Source: CAVWCQ01 sp963753545
GTDB taxonomy: Bacteria; Chloroflexota; Anaerolineae; Aggregatilineales; Aggregatilineaceae
Assembly: GCA_963753545.1 (NCBI GenBank)
Contig: CAVWCQ010000008.1
Coordinates: 1,674,001-1,738,000 of the forward strand
Direction: 5' to 3'
Length of the DNA: 64,000 nucleotides
Each line of letters begins with the position of its first letter. The first letter of the stretch is position 1. Below are positions 55,584-64,000 of this stretch, piece after piece. The notes below the pieces were generated by a model that made no database searches, was not told where the DNA came from, and saw nothing but the letters and a program-made list of their open reading frames with translations. The position numbers and the translations under genes were made by a program.

Positions 55584-56675
55584 TTAACGATAGGACTCGA
55601 CGGTTTCCCAGGTGGTGCTGTCGGCTTCCTGGCGGACCAAAACGGCTGTTTCGGCATGCCAGACATAAGATTCAAAATCGCGCTGCATGCGGGCGACCAG
55701 GCGCGGGAACGGTCCTGGCGCGACCTTCTGGCCCACAATTACCCGCAGCGTGGGTTTTTCGGGCATGTCCGGCACAAAAGTCACCCGCGAGGTCAGGGCG
55801 CGGATCAAATCGGCCTGCGCCTCATCCAGATCGTCGCCGGGCAGCAGCGTCCACCCCGCTACATAATCGTGCGCGCCCATCACTTCGGCTTGCACACCTG
55901 TTACTTCGAGTTGCAGCGGCAGATGGTTGCGTGCCCAACTCTTCAGCATAGTCTGCACCAGTGCCGGATTTTCCGCGCGGAATGGTGCGACCAGTTCGAA
56001 ACCCGGTTCAGGCATATCCTTGATCTCACCCAATTTGCGCAGCTTGCCCATCTCCTGGCTCATCTCAGCGGGCACAGCCACCAGCACGCGGTAAATCCAA
56101 TCCGGCGGCGCGGCGAGTTCTTCCGGCTCAGATGGCTTCTCAGGAGTGACCTCGGGGGCTGCTGCTTCCGGTCTGGATACGGCTTCTGCTGGTTCGGCGG
56201 TTACCTCAGCAGCCGGCTCGATTTCGTCATCGAGGGTGGTGATCGCCTCCAGGATTTCTTCGGTTTCTTCATCCTGTTCCGCTTCCGGTCCAGATTCTCA
56301 GTCGATGACATCATCCAGCACATCGAGGTCGATGGGTTTGGACGCGGGTACCGTCTCGGCTGGCTCCGGCGCGATTTCCGGCTGGGCCGATTCGCTTTCC
56401 TCGGCCTGCTCAGTCTCAGGTGCGGTTTCGGAGTCGATGGTGTCGTCCAGCGCGTCCAGGTTGATGGGAATCGGCGCGGGTAGCGGGGCCGCTGCTGGTT
56501 CGATCTCGTCATCCAGCGTGCTAATCGACTCCAGGATCGCTTCGGTGCTGGTATCTTCGGGTCCGGCTTCGGAGTCGATCGCGTCGTCCAGCGCCTCCAG
56601 GTCTATCGCCTCTAGTTCGTCCTCTGGATAGGGTTCGTCGTCCAGATTTTCATATCTCAGGTCGTCGTCGCTCAT
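55584..56675 (-). CDS. Acidic protein with 2H-phosphoesterase-like domain, interrupted by TGA
   Basis: ATG 56675 behind GGGGAG. The N-terminal ~190 residues are Glu/Asp-rich with imperfect repeats (LDALDDTIDSE, LDALDD-type units). An in-frame TGA at 56298-56300 falls where the repeat expects Ser (ID-S-E), so a single substitution TCA to TGA explains it. The C-terminal ~175 residues (DWIYRVLVAVPAEM, GFELVAPFRAENPALVQTMLKSWA, LEVTGVQAEVMGAHDYVAGWTLLPG, FPRLVARMQRDFESYVW) look like a LigT/2'-5' RNA ligase fold, but the two catalytic H-x-T/S motifs are not evident (FELVA, TLRVIV). If true, it would bind but not cleave a cyclic or 2'-5' nucleotide. The family assignment is moderate only. Confidence 0.55.
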
Positions 56676-57544
56676 CGACTCTCCCCTTCTGCCCGTCGCA
56701 AAGAGCCAAAATTCACCAGCCGGATTCCTTCCGACTGCACACATTCATGGGTGGCACGGTTCGTCAACTGGCGCAGTTCCTCTTCACGGCGCTGTGCGTA
56801 GGAACTGGTCAGGTCCGCGTCCGCATACCCCGGATGGCACATCAATTCGGTCAGGCTGTCCGGGGCCAGCGTGGTCAGGATGACCAGCAGATCGCCGAGA
56901 GTCGAGCGCGCGCCGTGAAAAGCGGCTTCCAGGCGGGCGGGCCAATAGGGTTCTGGCCCATTGGCGAGAGCCGCCTGAAGCTGTTCGACCATCCGATCTG
57001 CCTGCGCCTCCGACAGACTGGGGATCAGGTTCATGAACGTTTGCCGGGCCTCGGCGGTTGGCCTGTTTAGCCCGCCCTGGCGCATGGGCAGCCCATACGC
57101 CGCCGCGAAGCCGAGCGCGGTTTGCAGCGCCGCCGGGTGCAAATAGGTGATGTGGTGGTGCGAATCCAGGTGATCGGGCGGTTTGCCCGTAACCGCGATA
57201 AATCTTTCAAACTGTGCAGTTAGTTCGCGCCGGATATCGTCGGGATCCACGCGGGCGAACTGTTCCGCCCATTCCGCTGGCGTAAAAAACAAACCGTCCG
57301 CCTTGACCAGCGTCGGGAGGGCAGACGCGGGCAGTACGGGATGCCCGGAAGTCAGGTTCAGATGCAGGCCCAACCCCAGGGCGGGCCAATCCGCCAGCGC
57401 CGTTTCAAGGGCCGGGGCGGCGTCGGGGTAGTTGATCATGGCGGTTGTCGAGGTGACAATCCCCTTCTGGTGCGCCTCAAAAATCCCCCGGTTGATTCCG
57501 GCAGTGCGCCCCAGATCATCGGCATTAACAATCAGTGTTTTCAT
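56672..57544 (-). CDS. ChbG/YdjC-family carbohydrate deacetylase
   Basis: 290 residues. Metal ligands are placed in NADDLGRTAGINRG (Asp at 8-9), GLGLHLNLTSGHPVL (His) and DSHHHITYLHP (His triplet), the YdjC/HpnK signature. Family members remove acetyl groups from chito-oligosaccharides or from hopanoid head groups. The length is typical. It is the first gene of the operon, and its stop overlaps the next start by 4 bp (ATGA). No chitin or hopanoid genes are nearby, so the substrate is open. Confidence 0.9.
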   Translation of the reverse strand: MKTLIVNADDLGRTAGINRGIFEAHQKGIVTSTTAMINYPDAAPALETALADWPALGLGLHLNLTSGHPVLPASALPTLVKADGLFFTPAEWAEQFARVDPDDIRRELTAQFERFIAVTGKPPDHLDSHHHITYLHPAALQTALGFAAAYGLPMRQGGLNRPTAEARQTFMNLIPSLSEAQADRMVEQLQAALANGPEPYWPARLEAAFHGARSTLGDLLVILTTLAPDSLTELMCHPGYADADLTSSYAQRREEELRQLTNRATHECVQSEGIRLVNFGSLRRAEGESR

Positions 57545-57638
57545 AATATGCGAGTGTGAGTCCAGGTCAGGTGAGCATTAATTCTGGCCTTGATCCTAAT
57601 ACAGCTTTGGGGCGAAGGCAATCTGGTGCGAAGAGGAG

Positions 57639-58748
57639 CTACTCTTCCCGCGCGAACTTCTCCTCGCCGCGCCGGCCCCACAAACCCGCCGCTGCCCCGA
57701 AGATAAAGGCCAGCAGCGCGGTAGCAACCGTGCCAACAGCTCGTTTGCGGCCCGCGCTGCGCCGGATGTGTCGGACGTGTACGCTGTCGCGCCCGCCCTC
57801 GGCTTGCAACTGAGCGGTCTGGACCTGTTCCCCGGTCGGCATTCCCTGTTCTATCCGGCGTTCCGCCGTCAATGGGATGGCGTTTTCGTTCGCCTCAATT
57901 TGCTTACTGGTGCGGCGCGAATAGACCTGGGTAAATTCCGCGCCAAAAAAGACAATCTGGGCGGAATAATAAATCCACAGGAGGATCACGATCAGCGACC
58001 CCGCTGCTCCATAAGCCGACGCCGTGCTGCTGTAACCGAGATAGAGTCCGATCAAAAAGCGGCCTATAGTGAACAGCACAGCCGTTACCACTGCGCCCAG
58101 CAGCACATCGCGCAGGGCAATATTAACATCGGGCAGCACTTTGAAGATCAGCGCGAAGAGGAACGTGATAAACAAAAACGACAGGGCAGAACTGCCAAGG
58201 CGCAGCGCGACCAGCGCTCCCATGTTCGGGAAAGTATCGGCAAAACGGGTCGCCGCGAACGACAGGCCCGCTTCCAACACCAGCGACACGAGCAGTAAAA
58301 AGCCAATCGTCGGGATCAGCGCGAACGACAGGAAGCGGGTTCGAATGAGTTCCATCAGGGGGCGGCCCGGTTTTGGTTCCACGTCCCAAATGGTGTCGAG
58401 CGAGCTTTGCAGTTGGTTGAAGACGCCCGCCGCGCCAAAGATCAGCGTGCCCAGGCCGATCACCGTCGCGAGTGTGCCCGAATTGGAGCGGTCAACGGCT
58501 GCGATGGCGTCCTGAACAAACTGCGCGCTGTCCTTGCCCAGGGTGTGATTCAGTTTCGTATAAACATCCCCTTGCACCGTACTCTTGTCCACGACCAGCC
58601 CGGCCAGGGCAATCGTCAGCAGGAGCAGGGGAGCCATCGAGAAGATCGTGTAGTAGGCCAGCGCCGCCGCCAGCCGCGATGCCTTATCTTCCTGCCATTC
58701 CTTGAACGTTTCTTTGAGCAGGCTGACGAATTCTTTGCCTCGGTTCAT
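57639..58748 (-). CDS. YihY/BrkB-family membrane protein
   Basis: 369 residues from ATG 58748 (a GTG at 58769 is possible but ATG has GGTGG upstream). Six membrane segments with the family hallmark KASRLAAALAYYTIFSMAPLLLL, IFGAAGVFNQLQSSLDTIWDVEP, and LLWIYYSAQIVFFGAEFTQVYSRR. The C-terminal cytoplasmic tail is charged with a final hydrophobic helix (VATALLAFIFGAAAGL), an extra TM not found in all members. YihY proteins have unproven function (once annotated RNase BN). It is transcribed toward the ChbG operon, 94 bp before it. Confidence 0.88.
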   Translation of the reverse strand: MNRGKEFVSLLKETFKEWQEDKASRLAAALAYYTIFSMAPLLLLTIALAGLVVDKSTVQGDVYTKLNHTLGKDSAQFVQDAIAAVDRSNSGTLATVIGLGTLIFGAAGVFNQLQSSLDTIWDVEPKPGRPLMELIRTRFLSFALIPTIGFLLLVSLVLEAGLSFAATRFADTFPNMGALVALRLGSSALSFLFITFLFALIFKVLPDVNIALRDVLLGAVVTAVLFTIGRFLIGLYLGYSSTASAYGAAGSLIVILLWIYYSAQIVFFGAEFTQVYSRRTSKQIEANENAIPLTAERRIEQGMPTGEQVQTAQLQAEGGRDSVHVRHIRRSAGRKRAVGTVATALLAFIFGAAAGLWGRRGEEKFAREE

Positions 58749-58898
58749 TACCACCAATGAAATCCTCACCTATACAACCAATACACGTGTTAGTAGATAG
58801 TAGCAGAAGACGAAAGAGGCTGGCCCGCACTTCGTTTTTCGCCTCGAATTGTGCTATACCTGGGGCAATATTCTTCAACTTTTTGAAAGAGGTGTTAG

Positions 58899-60488
58899 AT
58901 GCCTACTGCGGTGCGTGACGCGATTGATCAGCTTGTCGATCAGATTCGCGCTCTTTACATTGATTCAAACGCGAAAGATTGGGATGCCGCCACGACAGGC
59001 AAACCCGAAGCGCTGCAAGCTGCGTCCGAAGCGCGCTCGGCCTGGATGCGCTTCTGGGCCGATGCGACCCTGTACCAGCGGTACAAGGACTGGGACGAAA
59101 ACAGCGCGGCGGGTGAGGATCGCTTGCTGGCCCGCATGATTCGCCTGCTGCACCTGGGGTTTGCCGAAGGCCAGCGCGACCCGGCGACTATCGATCAGGT
59201 TTCCGCCCTGCAAACGGCCCTGGTCGAAGCCTATACGAACTTCCGCCCCGAAGTGGATGGCAAACGATTGACTGCCAACGCCATCGATCAGATTTTGGGC
59301 AGCGAAACGGACTCCGAAAAACGCCGCGAGGCATGGGAAGCCAGCAAGCAGATTGGCCCGGTCGTAGCCCCTAAAATCCGGCAGTTGGCTGAACTGCGCA
59401 ACGATGCTGCCCATCGTATGGGATACGCCAATTTCCACCGCATGAGCCTGGAACTGAACGAACTCGATCCCGATTGGCTGTACGCCATGCTGGACGAACT
59501 GGCCGCCAAGATCGAAGGTCCGTTCCGCGAGGCAAAGGCCGAGATGGATGCCGAACTGAGCAGCCGCTACGGTGTTCCTGCCGATCAGTTAATGCCCTGG
59601 CACTACGCCGATCCCTTCTTCCAGCGCGCGCCGATGCTGGGCGCGATCAATTATGATGCGCTGTTCGAGGGGCGTGATCTGGTCGATCTGGCACTGAAAA
59701 CCTACGACGGCCTCGAAATGGAAATCCGCCCCATCCTGGATCGCAGCGATCTCTATGAGCGCGAAGGGAAGGATCAGCACGCGTTCTGTACGCACATTGA
59801 TCGCGAAGGGGATGTGCGCATCCTGTGCAATCTCAAGCCGAGTCTGCGCTGGATGGAAACGCTGCTGCACGAACTGGGCCACGCGTCCTACGACTCGTAT
59901 ATCCCCAAGACCTTGCCCTGGATGCTGCGCTCCTTCCCGCACATTCTGACCACCGAAGCGATGGCGATGTTGATGGGCGCGATCACGCTCGACCCGGAAT
60001 GGCACGAGCAGATGTTGGGTTCAGCGCCCGAACAGGCCCAGAAATTGGCTGAGGCCGGGGTGAAGCGCTTCCGGCTGGAAGAACTGATCTTCGCCCGCTG
60101 GGTGATGGTCGTCGTCAACTTCGAGCGGCTGATGTACGAAGACCCGGCCCGCGATCTGGATAAGCTCTGGTGGGAACTGGTGCAGAAATATCAACTGCTC
60201 AACAAGCCGGAAGGCCGCGAAGGTCAGCCGGATTGGGCGACTAAATACCATATCGCGCTGGCTCCAGCCTATTACCAGAATTATCTGCTGGGCCGGATGA
60301 TGTCCTTGCAGTGGACCGGTTGGCTGTTCAAGAACGCGGGTGGCATCGTCGGGCGTCCGGCGGCGGGTGCGTTCTTCCGCCAGCGGATTTTTGAGCCGGG
60401 GAATACCATGCACTGGAATCAGGCACTGGAATTTGCAACGGGCGAAAAACTGAACCCGGACTATTTTGTGCAGCAGTTCGCGCGCTAA
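58899..60488 (+). CDS. M2/M3-type zinc peptidase (oligoendopeptidase / carboxypeptidase-like)
   Basis: 529 residues. The zinc site HELGHASYD sits at about 317-325, followed 25-30 residues later by a Glu in FPHILTTEAMAMLMG, the third ligand. The N-terminal half is helical with the AELRNDAAHRMGYANFHRMSL motif typical of M2/M3 gluzincins (MA clan), and the C-terminal part has KYHIALAPAYYQNYLLGRMM. There is no signal peptide, so it acts in the cytosol on short peptides. AAAGAGG lies 7 nt before ATG 58899. Confidence 0.9.
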   Translation: MPTAVRDAIDQLVDQIRALYIDSNAKDWDAATTGKPEALQAASEARSAWMRFWADATLYQRYKDWDENSAAGEDRLLARMIRLLHLGFAEGQRDPATIDQVSALQTALVEAYTNFRPEVDGKRLTANAIDQILGSETDSEKRREAWEASKQIGPVVAPKIRQLAELRNDAAHRMGYANFHRMSLELNELDPDWLYAMLDELAAKIEGPFREAKAEMDAELSSRYGVPADQLMPWHYADPFFQRAPMLGAINYDALFEGRDLVDLALKTYDGLEMEIRPILDRSDLYEREGKDQHAFCTHIDREGDVRILCNLKPSLRWMETLLHELGHASYDSYIPKTLPWMLRSFPHILTTEAMAMLMGAITLDPEWHEQMLGSAPEQAQKLAEAGVKRFRLEELIFARWVMVVVNFERLMYEDPARDLDKLWWELVQKYQLLNKPEGREGQPDWATKYHIALAPAYYQNYLLGRMMSLQWTGWLFKNAGGIVGRPAAGAFFRQRIFEPGNTMHWNQALEFATGEKLNPDYFVQQFAR

Positions 60489-60569
60489 CCTCACCCCGGC
60501 CCTCATCAAGTTGCAGAGGGAGAAAGTCCCCTCGCCAGCGAAGACTGGAGAGGGGATTGAGGGGTGAGG
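60489..60569. repeat. CCTCACCCC ... GGGGTGAGG bracketed intergenic element
   Basis: A 9-bp inverted repeat at both ends (60489-60497 and 60561-60569) encloses AT-poor sequence with further short complementarity (GTCCCCTC and GAGGGGAT). It fills most of the 94-bp gap between the peptidase and the TIR gene. Confidence 0.5.
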
Positions 60570-60582
60570 TGCTTGGATCATT

Positions 60583-61115
60583 ATGCAGCATCTCTACATC
60601 AGCTACCCCCCATCCGACTACGATCTGGCCCACCGTCTGGTTGATGATCTTCAGGCGGCGGGTTATGCCGTGTTTGTCGATGCTGTCAGCGAAACGGGCA
60701 GCATCGCCTGGGCGAGCGAAACGCGCCGGGCGATCCGCACCTGTGGCGCGCTGATCATGCTGCTCACCGATTCGCGGCGGCGGGTAGGCATCCGTCACGA
60801 GGGGATTCTGGCGAATCGTCGGCACAAACCTGTTTTTGTGCTGGCGGGCGCGCCGCATAACCTGCCGCGTTATCTGCTGCGAGGAACGGTTATCCCCTAT
60901 ACGGGTGACTATGAAGCGGCCCGCGATCAACTGCTGGGGAAGCTGCCCAGCGCGGCCTATTTGCTCACCAGCGAACCGCTGCCCCAACGCCGCCAGCTAC
61001 CGCTTCCCCCGCAATCCCGATCCCGCCGCCGGATTCTGACCTGCGCGGGAATGATTTGCTGCTGGCTGGAATTTGTGCGGCACTGATCATCCTCTTTGGC
61101 GCGATTCCGCGTTAA
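60583..61115 (+). CDS. TIR-domain protein with C-terminal membrane helix (frameshifted)
   Basis: ATG 60583. The first ~130 residues are TIR-like (LYISYPPSDYDLAHRLVDDLQAAGY, VFVDAVSETGSIAWASETRRAIRTC, GALIMLLTDSRRR). The open frame then runs into a Pro/Arg-rich stretch and ends early. Adding one C in the run at 61005-61009 continues instead into PIPPPDSDLRGNDLLLAGIC and a hydrophobic segment AALIILFGAIPR ending at 61115, total ~177 residues. TIR domains in bacteria cleave NAD or act as scaffolds; the catalytic Glu cannot be assigned with certainty (candidates in SETRRA). Membrane anchoring of a small TIR protein is unusual. Confidence 0.65.
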
Positions 61116-61144
61116 GATCAGTGTGGGCGATGCTTGCGTGCAGC

Positions 61145-61245
61145 GTGCGCAGCCAAGCCGCTAAGCCGCTAAGCCGCCGCGCCCAACCTATCTTTCCTTT
61201 GCGTTTCTCTGCGCTCTCCGCGTTCTCCGCGGTGAAACAGTTTTT
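61145..61245. repeat. Low-complexity GC repeats before the phosphorylase-like gene
   Basis: It contains three near-copies of AAGCCGCTA in a row, then CTCTGCG/CTCCGCG-type repeats (TTTCTCTGCGCTCTCCGCG, then TTCTCCGCGGTGAAAC), a sequence type often dispersed in environmental genomes. No gene is seen. Confidence 0.4.
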
Positions 61246-61268
61246 CGCTATTTCTGATGGAGCGTTTT

Positions 61269-63057
61269 ATGGATCGAACTGTACCGAAAACAGGCAGCGA
61301 AGAAATCGAACTCTATATCCGTACCTACTATTCGCTGCTGCGTTCCAGCCATGCCGTGCAGTTGGATGCGCTGGTCGAAACGCACCTGACGATGGGTTCA
61401 TCGCTGCACATCAATGCGCGCGAAGCTCGAACCCGATGCTTCCGCCCTGTTTTATTCGATCATGCGTCTGCCTTCCTGCATCGCCGGATGTCGATCTGGT
61501 GGTGATGGGGCAGACGGATCGCGTCTTTCGCGAATACGGCTACCCAACCGTGGACGACTGGCAGCGCGTCATCGCCCCGGCCCGCCGCCGCCGCATGGCT
61601 ACGATGGCAGGAGCACACTGGCGGTCTACATCGCCAGCCGTTCCGATATCGACGATCTGATCCCGACGCTGGTTGCCTACCAGATCGAGTGGAACAAGCT
61701 GCACCTGCTGCTGCAATCGCTCACCGTGCAGGCGACTCTTGCCGCTTACAGCCGCCGATGCCTCGCTGGCGCGCACCGCCGATCTGGCCCGCGCGCTCGA
61801 AATCAGCCCCGATGAGCTCAGCCGCCTGCAGGAAGCGTGGGGCTCCGACATGATCCCGACGCTGCAAAAAATCGGCGCAGGCACCCAAACGGTTTGCCGT
61901 GCGCCTGCTGGCTGGCACTTATATCAATTACCAGCGCGCGACCTCGGACTGGTGGCGCAACGTGCGCGAACGCATCGCCCGTGACTATCGAGGATCGCCC
62001 GGTCTATTTTGTGTCGAGCAACGTCCACGCGATCCCGAATCTGCTCAGCGGCTTTGCGCTGCGCGAGGAGGAGGAGATTCTCGATTTTGTGGAGCGGGCA
62101 GGCGATCCGGGCCTGAAGGCCGAATACGATTATGTGCGGGTGCGGGCGGAGCTGAATAACAAGAATAACTTCCTCTACTACGCCCTGCGCCGTTATGGGA
62201 CGGTGCCCGATGTCGATACGCGCCGCCTGGAGGCGGAGCGCAGCTTGGCATTTACCGCGCGCCCAGCCTCACGGCTTCGATATCGAGGCGCAGGTCGATC
62301 GAACTGAGCAAGATCGATCCGGAGTGGATGGACCCGCGCCTGATGCTGCGCCAGTATGGAGGAGATGCGCCGTCTGCGCAGCAGTGACGCGCTGATCGTG
62401 AATATCGACTATCCGCTGGGCATGGCGGCCTATCATGTGCTGGCGAAGATCAGCCAGGACGTGACACGCATGCAGGGGATTTATGTCATCGGCAAGGCGG
62501 CGACGCTCAACGCGCGCATTGGCGACGTGTTGATCGCCAACGTGGTCTACGACGAGCAAAGCCAGAATTCGTACCTGTTCGGCAACTGCTTCACCGCCTC
62601 CGATGTCATGCCCTATCTGACGGTCAGCAGCGTGCTGGACAATCAGAAAGTGGTCAGCGCGCGCGGCACGTTCCTGCAAAACGCGCGTTATATGGATGTG
62701 TTCTACCGCGAGGGATATTCGGTCGTCGAGATGGAAGCCGGGCCGTATCTCTCCGGCATTTACGAGATGGTCCGCGCCCAGCGTCACCCGACCGATGAGA
62801 TCGTCAACCTCTATATTGCGCCCTTTGAGATCGGCTTTTTGCACTACGCCAGTGATACGCCGATGAGCAAGGGCCGTAACCTGGGGGCGGGGCGCTTGAG
62901 CTATGTTGGCGCAGAACCGACCTATGCGACGGCAATCGCCACGCTGCGCCGCATCTTCAGCCAGGAACTGGATCGCCTGCGTATGGAAGATCCGAAGAAG
63001 GAAGCCGCCGAACGGGCGGGAATCGAGACGGAAAATGGAAGTCTATCAGGCCATTAA
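61269..63057 (+). CDS. Phosphorylase-like protein, DUF6909-type (multiple frameshifts)
   Basis: ATG 61269 with GGAG 7 nt upstream. At least five frame changes between 61420 and 62360 split the gene. The pieces line up into one ~590-residue protein: GSEEIELYIRTYYSLLRSSHA, LAVYIASRSDIDDLIPTLV, YQIEWNKLHLLLQSL, RPVYFVSSNVHAIPNLLSGF, and an intact C-terminal part (VNIDYPLGMAAYHVL, GIYVIGKAATLNARIGDVLI, VVSARGTFLQNARYMDVFYRE, SVVEMEAGPYLSGIYEM). The last motifs resemble a purine-nucleoside-phosphorylase fold (phosphate-site GKAA and EMEAG nucleoside-site Glu). The reaction is unknown. Because of the number of breaks it is either a pseudogene or a badly sequenced stretch. Confidence 0.6.
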
Positions 63058-63561
63058 AGCTAATCGTTCGGTCCGGCAGTTCACCGATCAGCCCGTGCCC
63101 CGTGACGATATACAGCAGATCGTCAACGCGGGGCGGCTGTCCGGTTCCGCCAAAAACAGACAGCCCTGGCAGTTTATCGTCGTCACCGACCGTGAGACGC
63201 TGCAAGAGTTGAGCAAGTGCGGTCCCTGGTGCGACCCATCTGGCGGGGGCGGCCTTCGCGGTGGTGATGATCACGTCCGATCTGCACACCCCGCCGACGC
63301 TGACCACGCCCTTCGATCTGGGCCGCGCCAGCCAGAATATGATCCTCGACCGCGTGGGAGAAGGGGATCGGCTCGTGCATGGCGACGATCTACGAGATGG
63401 ACAAGGCCCGCGCCGCGCTAGGCGTTCCCGCTGAGATGCAAGTTCCCTGGGCGATCTCGTTCGGCTATCCGCATCCTGAAGCCGATCCGCGCAATCGCCC
63501 CGCCAAAAGCACAGGCCGCCGCCAGATCGATGAGGTCGTTCACTGGGAGAAATGGGAGTAA
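63035..63561 (+). CDS. Nitroreductase-family protein (two frameshifts)
   Basis: ATG 63035, overlapping the upstream gene by 23 bp. The open part has MEVYQAIKANRSVRQFTDQP and GSAKNRQPWQFIVVTDRETLQ, the FMN-binding opening of nitroreductases (small NfsB/BluB group). After two small indels the frame continues AGAAFAVVMITSDLHTP, ASQNMIL and KGIGSCMATIYEMD, and ends VPWAISFGYPHPEADP...WEKWE at 63561, ~175 residues. These FMN enzymes reduce nitro or quinone compounds with NAD(P)H. The indels are probably sequencing errors. Confidence 0.7.
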
Positions 63562-63565
63562 GGCT

Positions 63566-63874
63566 GTGGCAACCAATACAGGCTTAGGGATTGACGATCT
63601 GCTCAAAGGCAAGCGGGATGAAATTCTGCGTCTGGCTGAGCAATATGGCGCAAGCAACGTGCGTGTATTTGGCTCAGTCGCGCGCGGCGAAGCGCGTCCT
63701 GACAGCGATATCGATCTGTTGGTAGACTTCAAACCAGACTATCGGCTGTGGGACAAAATCGGGCTAAAGCAAGACCTCGAAGACCTGCTTGGGCGAAAAG
63801 TTGATCTGGTTCATGCCGCCTTCATCCGTGATGAAATCGCCCCCACTATTTTACGGGAGGCGGTTGCGCTTTGA
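63566..63874 (+). CDS. MNT-type nucleotidyltransferase antitoxin (MntA-like)
   Basis: 102 residues from GTG 63566 (GGAG and TAAGG upstream). The minimal nucleotidyltransferase motif GSVARGEARPDSDIDLLVDF has the G-S-x10-D-x-D pair, and DLVHAAFIRDEIAPTIL is the typical tail. In type VII toxin-antitoxin pairs MntA adenylylates a Tyr of HepT (HEPN) to neutralise it. Its stop overlaps the next start (TTGA, 63871-63874), the usual coupling of mntA with hepT. Confidence 0.88.
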   Translation: MATNTGLGIDDLLKGKRDEILRLAEQYGASNVRVFGSVARGEARPDSDIDLLVDFKPDYRLWDKIGLKQDLEDLLGRKVDLVHAAFIRDEIAPTILREAVAL

Positions 63875-64000
63875 ATCGGCAGCGGCTTTACCTTCAGGAC
63901 ATGTTGGAACGCATCCGCCGTATCGAGGTTATTTCAGCAAGCGGGCGTGATGAATTTATGGCCTCTTTTGTCAATCAGGATGCGGTTATCCGTAGTTTTG
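63871..64000 (+). CDS. HEPN-domain toxin HepT-like (partial, runs off the window)
   Basis: It starts at TTG 63871, overlapping the MNT stop. The first 43 residues read LYLQDMLERIRRIEVIS and FMASFVNQDAVIRSF, which match the beginning of DUF86/HepT proteins. The catalytic R-x4-H of HEPN RNases lies further downstream outside the window and cannot be checked. With the upstream MNT gene this is a type VII toxin-antitoxin pair. Confidence 0.8.
   Translation, partial: MNRQRLYLQDMLERIRRIEVISASGRDEFMASFVNQDAVIRSF

Overview
The window reads like a chromosomal segment of a Gram-variable environmental bacterium, most likely of the phylum Chloroflexota (Anaerolineae-like). This is inferred from protein style, not from a marker gene: secreted proteins with long Ala/Thr/Glu-rich low-complexity tracts, LysM domains carrying an Ala-Asn-Cys-Leu motif, an Arg-type elongation factor P, a TROVE/Ro60 protein, and GC-rich dispersed palindromes between genes. 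Many genes carry single-base frameshifts, including nuoCD. This points to indel errors in a draft or metagenome assembly more than to real decay.

Layout. 0-2.3 kb: end of a membrane protein, a LysM lipoprotein and a GNAT acetyltransferase. 2.3-6.2 kb: a mobile block in which two copies of one IS4-superfamily element sit in opposite orientation, each inserted at the identical position of a repeated terminator-like palindrome, flanking a decayed REP-associated (Y1) transposase. 6.3-9 kb: an ABC-2 exporter operon (ATPase and two permeases). 9-18.3 kb: glyoxalase/PhnB, DinB, HAD, a zinc-ribbon protein, EF-P, an iron-permease-like protein, a URO-D family protein, a secreted protein and a DinG helicase-exonuclease. 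19-31 kb: a double-domain PstS-like binding protein, methyltransferases, three MFS transporters, a DHFR-fold protein and a DUF1385 protein. 31-36 kb: a GH116 glucosidase, an orphan Flp-type pilin with a clear promoter and terminator, a CMD protein, an Ntn amidase and an acetylxylan-esterase-like hydrolase interrupted by a stop.

36-42 kb holds the most striking locus. It has a Ro60/Rsr (TROVE) gene, a secreted nine-repeat HYR protein, and a minus-strand array of four structured RNAs (41183-41690) separated by 15-17 nt spacers. All four share the same closing stem and conserved internal motifs with compensatory changes. Two carry a circularly permuted tRNA-like module (T-arm, closed acceptor stem, D-arm), one a T-arm plus hairpin, and one only a hairpin. 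With a Ro60 gene 3.4 kb away, they are best read as a family of bacterial Y RNAs with swapped effector modules.

42-50 kb: a SulP transporter, small hypotheticals, a complex I Q-module cluster (iscX-like, nuoB, nuoCD, nuoI) without membrane-arm genes, and a secreted duplicated-domain protein. 50.5-54.3 kb: a SufR-like Fe-S regulator with a palindrome over its promoter, a histidine-kinase-like protein lacking its phosphoacceptor His, and an MltG-like protein whose catalytic Glu reads Gln. 54.3-58.7 kb: an operon of a ChbG/YdjC deacetylase, an acidic protein with a 2H-phosphoesterase-like domain, and two 2-TM DUF4231/SLATT-like proteins, preceded by YihY. 58.9-64 kb: an M2/M3-type carboxypeptidase, a TIR protein with a C-terminal membrane helix, a heavily frameshifted phosphorylase-like protein, a nitroreductase and a MntA/HepT toxin-antitoxin pair cut by the window end.
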